Below are positions 54,140 through 64,000 of a stretch of DNA of 64,000 nucleotides, piece after piece. A model generated the notes under the pieces. It had not been told where the DNA came from. It did not search any database and saw only the letters and a program-made list of their open reading frames with translations. The DNA comes from Panonychus citri (lineage: Eukaryota > Arthropoda > Arachnida > Trombidiformes > Tetranychidae): contig NW_026515548.1 of assembly GCF_014898815.1 (NCBI RefSeq), positions 226,001 to 290,000 of the forward strand, read 5' to 3'. Both the position numbers and the translations under genes were made by a program. Position 1 is the first letter of the stretch, and the number at the start of each line of letters is the position of its first letter.

Positions 54140-55038
54140 ACAACAAGACTGAAATCTAATTTAAAATATTTATTATATGCTGATTAAGTAAACTCTCAAT
54201 TTGGCTTCCTAATCAAAACGATAATTTAAGTTGATTACTACAACAACAAGATTGAATCGACTATTTATATACGACAAACTCAATTTTCACGGCTGTATAA
54301 AACTACATTTGTACAATTTAATATTTATTTGGTCTTACAATTAACATAACAGCTAAAAGCTTACATCAGTTTCGATAGAATCATGATAAACAATTAGAGC
54401 CCCCGAACTTGAATTGTCAAGTTTGAAAGTAAATGATTAATTTAACTTCATCGCAACTGATTTGGATTATGAATCTAACTTTACAATAATCATCTTAAAT
54501 CACTCAACTCTCAACACTCTGACTCTTGCTCAATTTAAGCTCGAGGAATTAATTGTTACAGACATTGATTGCCAAACTATCTAAATATTGGAGAGCCGAT
54601 GAAAAGCAATTAAACTTATTTTTTGACTCATCATTGGAATTGTGCGAATTCACCTTTTTTAATTGTCGCCATTTTGTAAGAAACTTAAATGTATATGATA
54701 CATTGTAATAGAAAGACATTAATTGTTAGTCTCTTATCAAGTTTATCAGATAATCTATTTTTATACAATTTATCACATTTAAACAATTGAAATACGTTCA
54801 ACAAGATTTAATTGATTCCAATAATAATGAGGCTAATGCTTTTCGAATCTGATTGACTTTCGTTTGTTATCTATCGACCGTCACAGGCGTCGCCCGATTG
54901 ACAAAATGACCTTTTAACCTGCGAATTGTTAGACTGTTTCTTGCAATTAGTTTGAATCATAACAATGACGGAGAAATGGATCATATCTGAGTTAAAGTTT
55001 AATTGGCAAATAGTAAAGAAATAGCGACTTTGTGGTCA
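54140..55038. other. Convergent 3' UTRs, no gene seen
   Basis: This AT-rich spacer lies between MBTPS1 and the minus-strand secreted-protein gene. I see no coding or RNA feature. Confidence 0.45.
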
Positions 55039-56707
55039 TTAAACTATTCGAGAGCTCCAGAGAGAGATGGTTGTTCCTTTTGGTAGATTATTAAAATTGG
55101 GTTCACTCAGGTCGGGTTTTTCTTCTGGTTCAATTGTCGATTGAGTGGATTCTTTATATTCCGATTGAGTTGAACTTTTCACAGTAGTGACCTCAATTTC
55201 TGGTTCGACTTTGACTGTGGTTACAGGCTCAAAAGTACTAATTGGCTTGGGTGTAGTTGTCGATGTTACTTTCGGTTTTTTACTTGTCATCACTGGTTTG
55301 GGTGTGGTACTTGGGGATTTGTGTTCATTTCTATTCTGTTGCCAATCCTTGTCGAAGTCGAAATCTAAAGCCGATTCAAAATCTTCAACAACTCGCTTCA
55401 ATTGATCCCAAGCATTCCATCCATATCTGTAGCCATAACCAAATTCCCAGAACGATCTCCAACTAGGCCAAGTCGATCCATCGGTACTAGAAGGTTTCCA
55501 GTCCGCTCGTTGATTCCTGTAGTTGTCTCTTCTGTGATGATCTCTATTATTATCCCCTCGATAACCACCATGCCGATGTTCATGACCTGAGCCCCATCGA
55601 TTTGCATCTCTAGATGAGCCATGCCCATAATTACCAAAGTGAATGTTTGTTGACTTTTTACCGATTTTAGCGTTTACCCAATTTTCTATCGATTCAATTT
55701 CATTCGAAACTGATGGGCTATTAATTAGAGATTTACTTGATTTGGCCTTCGTCATGTCACTGATCATAGATTTTCTTGATTTTGAGCCATTAAGAGACAG
55801 GAAATTATCAACAAGCTCTTCAGCTTCATTTTCCCAAGTTGCTTCAATTTTACCAGAAATGGTTCGTCCAGATAAACTGACCAGTCCATTGGAGTTCACA
55901 ACAGCTAAAACTTTTCCACTGGATTTAAGTCCACCGAATAGATCACCTTCATCGGCTTGAATTGTTTCACGAATCAATGATTCATAAGTAATAACATACA
56001 TTGAACCTTCTCGTGAATCTAACAGCGATAGTAATTTACCTTCATCAGTTAATAGTGATGATGTTGGTTCCCAATTTGAGCCCAATGAAGTAACATTAAC
56101 TTCAGCAGCGAGATAAATTGTCTTGTTTAAAGTTAAATTGTGTGAATCAGTTGCTCCTCCTAAACTAATTGTGATCGACCCATCAAGTGAAGTTGAATCA
56201 AAGGAATCTTGTTTGAGACAATTAACCACAAAATCGCCTACTGATGATTTACTTGAAGATGATTTAGTTGTTGTTGATTGATCCAAGGCAATATTAGTCG
56301 TTCCCAAAGTATCGGAGGTCAAAAATATCTTCAACGGAACTGAACCTGAGCGATCAACTGATGCAACCAAAGCTGATAATCCACCAGGTAATTGGTCGAG
56401 GTCAAGATCAGAATTCACAGATGACCCATGGGCAAAGATGAGCGCTTCCTCTTCAAGTCCAGTGAAAACAGCGTTGGACAAAAGGTCTTGAAGGTTCCTT
56501 TCACTTAATTTGGTTCCATAGAGTAAATCGGCTCTGGAAAATATTGGAAAATTAAGTTAATCATGTAAATAATTTTTAGAACAAAATTGAATCAATAACT
56601 TACCTGTTCTTTATGTAATCAACGATTTCTTTCTGACCAATGGTAGTAAAATCAATTGCTGTCAACCCATTGATCAGTAGACAAACAATTAACAGAAATA
56701 GTTTCAT
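55039..56707 (-). CDS. Unrecognised secreted mucin-like protein
   Basis: There are two exons, 56707-56604 and 56533-55039, joined with a CAG|GTAAGT donor and in frame, giving 532 residues. A clear signal peptide (MKLFLLIVCLLINGLTA) starts it. Residues about 35-320 are a Ser/Leu/Gly/Asp-rich region with beta-like repeats and N-x-S/T sites (NLTL, NKT, NVTS) but few cysteines. About 333-377 is His/Gly/Arg/Asn-rich, and about 390-412 is strongly aromatic (WPSWRSFWEFGYGYRYGW). A tail near 440-490 has TTPKP/TSKKP-type Thr-Pro-Lys repeats like O-glycosylated mucin or cuticle proteins. I recognise no domain. An extracellular matrix, cuticle or secretion product is plausible from composition alone. 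It may be lineage-specific. Confidence 0.8.
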
Positions 56708-58402
56708 TTCTGGTTACGGTTAAAACTTTTATGTATTAATTGGATTAAATTTATGTCGCAAATATTAAATTGTTGAGAATTGACATTACTTTTTATACCT
56801 TCATGATGATTAAATTTCCCAAGATAAAATCTCCATGTCTTTGTTTCAATTGTTATAACTAATTAAGTTTCATTTAGGTTTAATTCTTAACTGATTAACA
56901 ACATTATCTTTCATGTGATTTAATCATTTCGGTTTAATTTCTTTTGTACAATTCTAATCAAATCGTTGGTTTTACCCTTTCACGGAAACAAGTTGATTGT
57001 TCTTGAATAATTATCACTGATTTTATTGATTCTTCTCTATTGTTGCTTTACAATTTTTATCTAATTGTGACTTATGATGAATTTGAAAGAATTGATTGTT
57101 TTATATTGATAGTCGAAAGCCAATCAGTTTAATTAAAGAATCAGAACAGAGTTAAGATATCGATCGATACAAATTTTATCTCTCACGAGATAATGTTATT
57201 AATAGTTTGAAGGTCAACTGAACAGTTCATGAAATTCACAAAATGAAACAAATCGTTTTCTTACTTATAATTTAGCTAATTAAGTCCATTCGAAATTTGA
57301 ATATTGAAGATAATGAAAATCGGTAAATAGATAATTTTTATTGGAATTGAATCTTTGGTGATCAAAACTATCGCCATAATTACCGATAAAATTTTGCGCT
57401 ACTTATTAATAACCTGCAAAGCCTTTGATTGTCATATTCGAGTGTCAAAGTCGATTTGACTGGTTGAGTGAAATTTGTACTTAATTTTAATTGTAACTGT
57501 TAATTTCTTTGAAAATGTGAGATGTTATCTTGAGGAGAAGGAGAAAGTTTTTGTAACAATTGTTTCATTTTATGTTTTTATTAATTGTCGGTAACGAGTA
57601 ATTAGTAGATTTGTATTTTATTGTATTTCCATGTGAAGATATTGTTAAGTTGATTTACAATAGGAAGTTCAATAGCGTTTGTGGTTGCGTTTGTTATCAA
57701 TTTGATTCTAGTTGATTGTGAACAAAAAACTAATTAAATTATCAAATGTTTCTCATATTTGGTAATGTTTGTTATCTGGTAATCAATTGTAAAGATGATG
57801 ATGTTTATCCTTCGGCTTTTTGTTGGTCTGACAATTAATTGTAATCAAAGCTTGAAGTGAATCGAGGTTAACATAATCAACTAGATAATATCGATAGAGT
57901 GAGTGAGAGAGAGGGGGATAGAAAGAGAGAAAATGATCCAAATTGAGAATTTGAATTTGAAAAAAGCATAAACATCACTCGAAAAGAGGAAAATTTGAGC
58001 GAAAAAGTTAATCCGTCAACATGATAATTGTGATCATAGATCATGATCATGAAATAAATGCTAATAGAAGTTGTTTCATCCTTGGTGCCTTTGATTGATT
58101 CTCAATATCTCGACACTTCAACACTTCCGTTAAGATATCAAAGGAAAGAAAGAAGATATTAGATGGATTAGATGGATTAGAGATTAAGAATAAAATTCCA
58201 CTTGATGAACTTGTTAAACCCGTGAAGTTTTATCGATATTGGATCGTTGTTACTACTGAAGTTTGGATATTTGGAGATTTGGATTGATGAAAAAAATAGA
58301 AAAAAATAGAAAAGAGAAAAGAAAACAATTAAGAAAAAGAAGCATATTGATGATCAAATTAGTAGAAAATGATTAATTACCATTACAAATGAATTGATTG
58401 TT
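56708..58402. other. AT-rich spacer containing copy 1 of the 6-kb-spaced repeat
   Basis: Besides the direct repeat at 57607-57926 the spacer is AT-rich, with a GA-rich patch at 57900-57935. No coding exon is seen. It probably carries the promoter of the secreted protein and the 3' UTR of the microprotein. Confidence 0.4.
57607..57926 (+). repeat. Direct repeat copy 1 (pairs with 63681-64000)
   Basis: By eye these 320 bp are identical to 63681-64000, offset exactly 6,074 bp. The match begins just after GTAATTAGTA, where copy 2 has three extra bases. A weaker resemblance (about 50 bp, ACAATTGTTT and CGAGTAATTAGTA) extends upstream and then ends. Copy 2 runs to the edge of the window, so the true length is unknown. 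Confidence 0.9.
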
Positions 58403-58549
58403 CTAAGCACTTCCTGGTCCTAATGGTTTGTTTTGTTTCGGATAACACATCCTGAGACCTACGGCCAAGAAAAAGGCCCCGATTATCATGACGACCATGA
58501 AGGCGGACATGACCAGAATCAAGGAGAGCTCAGAGTTTTTGTAATCCAT
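58403..58549 (-). CDS. 48-residue single-span microprotein
   Basis: A short frame runs from ATG at 58549 to TAG at 58403. The protein has a charged head (MDYKNSEL), one long hydrophobic span (about residues 9-33, SLILVMSAFMVVMIIGAFFL) and a small tail, RMCYPKQNKPLGPGSA. It stands out because the surrounding DNA is very AT-rich while this stretch uses C/G-ending codons (CTC, TCC, GTC, GCC), as expressed genes here do. It falls below usual length cut-offs. I do not recognise the family. Small membrane regulators such as transporter- or pump-binding micropeptides have this form, but no function is implied. It lies inside the block bracketed by the direct repeats. The 5' leader probably reaches the GA/CT-rich region near 58770. 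Confidence 0.65.
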   Translation of the reverse strand: MDYKNSELSLILVMSAFMVVMIIGAFFLAVGLRMCYPKQNKPLGPGSA

Positions 58550-58973
58550 TTTGAAGATGAAGGTGAAGTTAATCGGATCCTTGGATCGAATTGGAAATGA
58601 GGTGAAAGGTTAAAGGCGATTGAAGGAAAAAGCACAAAATCACCAAGAAATCAACAGAATGTGATTTAGGAATTGAAGGTAAAGGCAGCGAAGGAGAAAT
58701 TAAATGATGAAAAGAACGAGCACAAGAAATGATGAGCTTGGAGAAGATTATTAAAGAAATGGAGACAGTGAGAGAGAGAGAGAGAGAGTAGACGAAAATG
58801 AAAAAGAATACAAAATAAAAGAAAGAGAGAATAAAATTACTTTCGATTATTTGTCGAAAGTGAACATTGCGCAATTAGAAAGAGAATTACTTGTGTTCAG
58901 TTTACTGTCGACAAAAGTCTTACTTTTTTTCTCTCTCTCTCTCTCAGTATTTTCTATCAGTTTCTTCAGTCAT

Positions 58974-59029
<56 letters not shown>

Positions 59030-60461
59030 ATTCTCTTCCTCTCACGTTCTCTTCCAGTGTCCATCATTTCTCTTCTCTGTCTGTAACTCTTTCTGTCTCT
59101 GTCTTCATTCATTTTCTCTCATCATTCAGTCCATTTTTCCTCATTAATATTCTTCATTAAATCGAACTAATAAAAAAGCAAATCAATCGAGTTAATCAAT
59201 TAATAAAAAACTAACAAGAAAAACAATTGATGCATCGATTGTTTCGGTTCTTTCAGTTTTCTGTCGATTCTCTTTTTCCTGATTATTTCTTTCTGGTTGT
59301 TACCAGAAAGTTACAAGAGATATTCGTTTGTAAGCGATGAAAATGATCCATTCGAATGAGAAAATGATGTTTAACCAGTTTCCTTTCTTTCTCTCTTTTT
59401 CTCTTTCTGTTTGGATACATTTGAGAAAAGATGAGTATTCATGTTCCACCAGCAAAGGCGCGATTCTTGAGATAATTTCAAGAAGTAAATGATAATCTTA
59501 TCGATAAATAGAAATAAAGTTTTTCTCTGTTAATTGAGTTTCCTTTTGAAAAAGAAAAGAAAATTTTTTTTGTTATTTAATTTCTACTTCCTTTCGGTTT
59601 CTTATTTCCTATTCCTCAATTTCCATCCTGTTTATCGTATCTGTTAATTTAATTCTTTTTCCATGTGACTTCTTCATTCCTCTGGAATCATTTTTATCTC
59701 TATTCATCTCTTCAGACATCAGACTATGGAAATTCGCGTCACTCAGAGCTTTTTTGCTTCCGGTTCTGGGCCAGAACTTCAGGTTGGGTGTGGTACTTGG
59801 GCTTCTTCATTTCTGATATTTTCTTTTTTCACCTTTTCGTTTTCGTCAATCTCTTGTACTGTTTCTCAATTTTTCGTCTTCTCTTTTCTAAGCTACAGTG
59901 AAACGTCAGATTAGTATACAAACTGTCAGAATAATGGATTATCTATTATACAATCGAATTTTAATTGTAAATATCACAGCTCAGATGATTATTTTCGATT
60001 TTAGGTTCATTAGTAATGGACCTTCTGATCAGCTCAGATCTTTACGATGAGTTGATAACATAATTATTCAGAAAATTCAAGAAATTATCGTGTAGAAACA
60101 GAAGATTATTCATTTAGATGAACCAATTTTATTACTTGAATGAAAATCAATTGATTGGAAAACTACTCAAAGATTTTAAAGTCAATCAACTCGAATGAGA
60201 AGAGATTAAAAGTTTTTGTCGTTTGAGTCCCATTGAGAATTAATTTATTGATAATTTAATAGAATTGATTGTTCGAGTTGATATTGATATTAGATCATTA
60301 CAAGTCATAGAGCTTAGATTCACCTTCTTGACATTAATACTTTAATAACGAGAAATTGCTATAGAAACTCGTAAATGACTTGATCATCCGAAGATTTTAG
60401 GTGTAAATTATGAATAAAAAATCTCAATTTTAAGGAAAAGAAATATGAATGAACAGAAATA
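58550..60461. other. CT-microsatellite region and HAAO 3' spacer
   Basis: This contains a GA run at about 58769-58788 and a long (CT)n at about 58977-59021, giving spurious Ser/Leu frames in both directions. 59250-59900 is T/C-rich and may be a promoter or leader; the open frames at 59665-59914 overlap in two frames and are not convincing. 59930-60461 is AT-rich. Confidence 0.45.
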
Positions 60462-61540
60462 TCAAAGTCTAATTGTTGATGTAAATGGTTTCATTGAGGC
60501 GATAAAAGTTGGTCCATCAGAGACAAGAATGAAAAAAGATCCTCTGTCGATAATCATTGTGTCGTTGAATGTTAATTTACGTTGATTGTCATCATCGATT
60601 GTTAGTTTTGCATGAGAACCAAGATGCCAAATGAACAGTTCAGTATCGACGGAGATAACAATATGTTTACCTGGACCATAAAATCCAATCCTCGACTCGA
60701 CTGATTGAGGATAAAGGAAAGAAAATCCTTCACAAATTGATAAGTAATTAAACTTAAACCAATCGAGTAAATAAATGGGCGATTGTAGTTTAATTGTCCG
60801 ATCATCTGGATGAGGTGTCAATGAATTATCGTAAAATTGAGTTGGACGACCAGTCGCACATTCAATGGACGATTTGAATGATTCAATGATCGGCTTGAGA
60901 TCGGTGTCCAAATTAACCAAATGAAACCATTTCTCGAATAAAACTTGATTACAATTAGAATCGATGTAATAACGAAGACAATCTAGTTCATGATCTAATC
61001 GCTTTCGCTCAATCACCATTCCAAGGGTATCGGCAAATCGTTGAGGACTATGAGGTATCCGACTTGGTAGTACAAAAATTTCACCTAATTGTTGATTAAT
61101 TGATAGATAAATGAGAAAACAATTTAATCTCTTTTCTTGATTGTTGTCTCTTCCTTACAATTGTATTCAAAATTCATTTATTTGTGACAAGATGATAAGT
61201 ATTTTATTAGTTCTGATAAATCACGAAAAAAACAATAAATATGCTTGAAGACAATTATTGTTGGTAATTAACTTAACTCTACTAACTTACCTTCTCTAAT
61301 TGTTAAAGCCTTCGAGTGTCCTTGCTCGATAATGTTCAGTATCATGTCACCTTTAAGCATTATGAATATTTCTTCACCATTTTCAACGTGATAATCATTT
61401 CGTTGATTAGGTCCACCAACAAGGAAGATCTTTAATTGTCCATTGAAAACTAATTTATTGCAAATTGGTGGTTTAAGGTAAACACCATTTTCCTCAACCC
61501 ATTGATCAATATTGATCACTTTTGATTGAAAATCTTTCAT
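60462..61540 (-). CDS. HAAO: 3-hydroxyanthranilate 3,4-dioxygenase
   Basis: This Fe(II) cupin dioxygenase opens 3-hydroxyanthranilate; the product cyclises to quinolinate, the QPRT substrate, in the kynurenine route to NAD. Two exons, 61540-61291 and 61084-60462, join at G|GT to give 290 residues (human 286). Iron ligands are H51 and E57 in DYHVENGEEIF and H95 in RIPHSPQRF. Substrate-contact R47, R99 and E109 are also present. Other family blocks are KPPICNKL, GGPNQRNDYH, ELDCLRYYI and VLFEKWF. The second cupin half is more diverged, as in other animals. It lies in a segment flanked by direct repeats 6,074 bp apart. Confidence 0.95.
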
Positions 61541-63680
61541 TTTAAATTGTCACAAATTGTTAAACGATCACTATTGGAGACATGAGGTTCAACTATTATC
61601 TTTTCAATCAATTTAATTCACATTAACTACAAGGGATACCAAAGGCACTACCAGTTGAATGCTCAATATAATTTTACAATTAAAAGCTGATTTGATTAAG
61701 AGCGAGAATCCAAAAGCAACTGACTATCAAATTGGTTTTAGATGTAAACTAATCAAAATCTTGATTTAGACTAAAAAAGTTGTCAATGATTAATTATTTA
61801 CTAATTACTTGGGTAAAAAAATAACATTAAAAGTCCTTGTCAATGTCTTATCATATAACCAGATAATTAGATTTGATTAGTGTTAATCTATTTGACTTGA
61901 GATCATAACAATTAGAGAGATTCAATTAAGGTTATTCATTTGATTCGTTTACGAATTTAACTTTTCAATGGTTTGATTGTCATTAAGATTTTAATTAATT
62001 GCCTATTTCACTTCACAATTAGTTCATTCAGTTTCAAACTAAATTTTGTACAACTAAAATTAACCAGAAGCATTTATTCAAATATTTAATCAAAAGTATT
62101 CTAATTAATTGAATACTAATTATTGAACATTACTCGACATTTAATTAATTTTAATATTTAATAAATTGCGATTGATTATATTAAAACGAGTTGAGCATCG
62201 ACTTGATAACAATTAATAAAAAGTGATAATTCATTAATTGCGGATTTATTTTTAACTCTGTTAAATTAAGCCAATTGTGTTATCAATCAAATCCACTTGT
62301 TGATTAGTTTATTTAGTATGACAATTAAGAATACGAATCTTTATTAAAATAAATATGAAAAGTTAAGCCAAACTGATTAGAGTCGCAATCAATTGTTGTA
62401 ATTACAACTTGATAATTAACGATCGAAAGTTATCACTCAACCAATACAATCAACTTGAAGAAAAATTTTAATTTTAATTGGTCAGAAATTCTCGCTGAAT
62501 GATTAAAAGTTTGCCAAAGATCAACAGTCCCAAAGAGTAATAGCTTATTACTCTTTGAACAGTCCTCCCAATCAGTTAATTGAGTAAATAATTGTGATTA
62601 AACATTTAAATTACATGATGATTTTAGATAATTATAATCAAGAAACATTTTTCTAATCAATTTAATGATAATTTTCTAATCAAATTTATGGATGAAAACG
62701 TGTAAAGAAAATGATCAATGTCAACGATTGTTAAGAACTTGATTAGTTAATGATTATTTTGCTGGTCGTTACTAATTGTTGTGGTGTTGCAATTTAGAGT
62801 CGGAACACAAAGCAGAAGTTTACAATTAACTCAATTGACTTTAATCAAAAAGATACTGATTGTGGTTTGGTTGCAATGATTAATTGAATTGATTGCGAAA
62901 AGCAATTCATTTTGATTGAAAACAAGGTCGCAGATTCGCAAATATAATTAGACAGGAAATTAAATTAGTTCACTAATTGTCAACTGGTTGTGAATTCACA
63001 CAGAAATATCGATTGTTAGATCAACTTGACCTCTCAAGTTTTACAATGTTATTAACCATTGACTATTTTTCAAAAATTTGGGAGTAAATTGATGAAACCA
63101 AAATAGATTAATAGTTTTTATCTTCATCTCTTACAAGATTTAATTACAAGAAAAACTCAATTGTGTAGTAATTGTTAATACATAGATTTTTGAGTAATAA
63201 TAGTTATTGAATCTGTTTGGTTGTCTGATTTGGAAGCAATCTGATCACCGTAAGACTGATTATGACAATAATGATATTAGAGAGGATGATAAAAGATCTA
63301 AATTGATATTTAAAGAAATCAACGGAAAATCAGGCTCATGAGACAATCGATAATCCGAAAGTTCGAGGGCGTAAATTTAATTGTGTTCATCACGTAGCTG
63401 AACTAAAATTAACTCAATTTCTTAGCACAAAAAAACCTCTGAACAGAAACAATGTCTGCATATGAGTTCTATATGAATAATATTCACCTCACTTATTTAT
63501 TAATATCAAATGAGAAGGAATTTGATTAACCACTGAAATGACAATTACACTTCGACCAGAAAAGTCTAGTGAATGTCGAGTAAAAAGAAAGTGCTGTTAT
63601 CTAGTGGACAAGAGAACTAACGGTTTTTTTTGTGACAATTGTTTTTTCTTTTCAATAATTGTGTTCGAGTAATTAGTAAT
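61541..63680. other. AT-rich spacer with a small transposon footprint
   Basis: This is over 2 kb of AT-rich sequence with no coding exon that I can support. The one clear structure is the palindrome with target duplication at 62523-62565. The upstream promoter of HAAO should lie at the left end. Confidence 0.4.
62523..62565. mobile_element. 27-bp perfect palindrome inside an 8-bp target-site duplication
   Basis: CAAAGAGTAATA-GCT-TATTACTCTTTG (62531-62557; 12-bp arms) is flanked immediately by AACAGTCC on both sides (62523-62530 and 62558-62565). Eight-bp duplications are typical of hAT-type transposons. The insert looks like two terminal inverted repeats with nothing between them. Confidence 0.65.
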
Positions 63681-64000
63681 AGATTTGTATTTTATTGTAT
63701 TTCCATGTGAAGATATTGTTAAGTTGATTTACAATAGGAAGTTCAATAGCGTTTGTGGTTGCGTTTGTTATCAATTTGATTCTAGTTGATTGTGAACAAA
63801 AAACTAATTAAATTATCAAATGTTTCTCATATTTGGTAATGTTTGTTATCTGGTAATCAATTGTAAAGATGATGATGTTTATCCTTCGGCTTTTTGTTGG
63901 TCTGACAATTAATTGTAATCAAAGCTTGAAGTGAATCGAGGTTAACATAATCAACTAGATAATATCGATAGAGTGAGTGAGAGAGAGGGGGATAGAAAGA
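63681..64000 (+). repeat. Direct repeat copy 2, running off the window
   Basis: This is identical by eye to 57607-57926 over its whole visible length and continues past the window edge. See copy 1. Confidence 0.9.

Noticed and set aside
55187..55960. Several plus-strand frames opposite the secreted-protein gene
   Set aside because: They overlap each other and are antisense to an exon with signal peptide and splice support.
58851..59160. Two overlapping Ser/Leu-rich plus-strand frames
   Set aside because: They are read from a (CT)n microsatellite in two frames and carry no other coding signal.
59665..59914. Two overlapping plus-strand frames including MEIRVTQSFFASGSG
   Set aside because: The sequence has no family resemblance and runs into T-rich low complexity.
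1..64000. CRISPR arrays, operons, rRNA or prophage
   Set aside because: Genes are spliced and eukaryotic; no regularly spaced repeats or rRNA-like sequence were seen.

Overview
The window is a gene-rich, AT-rich stretch of an animal nuclear genome. Genes have short introns (about 70-200 bp) with GT/AG borders and lie on both strands. Many intergenic and 5' regions carry CT/GA microsatellites. The tropomyosin reads as a typical arthropod one and is close to mite tropomyosins, and intergenic distances are small. My best guess is a small-genome arthropod, possibly a mite; this is an inference from protein resemblance and genome style, not proof. There is nothing prokaryotic: no operons and no CRISPR.

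Layout. 1-5 kb: the 3' end of an unrecognised Tyr/Asn/Ser-rich gene, a long CT-rich gap and a TMEM170 gene. 5-10 kb: TMEM33 and EMC2 head to head, then RRP7. 10-15 kb: ATP synthase beta and QTRT1 on the minus strand, then a solitary transposase-type DNA-binding protein. 16-21 kb: a possibly DAXX-like protein and a single-LIM protein. 21.2-22.2 kb: a decayed Copia fragment, a 379-bp inverted-repeat element and a TATCGAT-rich patch. 22-26 kb: QPRT, QDPR and SCO1. 27-35 kb: a tropomyosin gene with two promoter-like duplicates, an alternative N-terminal exon and a pair of mutually exclusive exons. 35-45 kb: lysosomal phospholipase (PLA2G15/LCAT family) and inositol-pentakisphosphate 2-kinase. 46-54 kb: peroxisomal ACOX3 and site-1 protease MBTPS1. 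55-57 kb: an unrecognised secreted mucin-like protein. 57.6-64 kb: a 48-residue single-span microprotein and the NAD-pathway enzyme HAAO, bracketed by an apparently identical direct repeat of at least 320 bp spaced 6,074 bp apart.

How the genes relate. Most are housekeeping genes with no operon-like linkage. Two themes recur. One is ER/nuclear-envelope membrane biology (TMEM170, TMEM33, EMC2, MBTPS1). The other is tryptophan/NAD and pterin metabolism: HAAO makes the precursor of quinolinate, QPRT turns quinolinate into nicotinate mononucleotide, and QDPR recycles tetrahydrobiopterin. HAAO and QPRT together suggest a working end of the kynurenine-to-NAD route, which insects are generally described as lacking.

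The most unusual signals are the repeat-bracketed HAAO/microprotein block, the microprotein, the HTH-only transposase relative, several undescribed short inverted-repeat elements (one a 27-bp palindrome inside an 8-bp target duplication), dyad-flanked AGAGGGCGTT promoter motifs, and the tropomyosin gene architecture.
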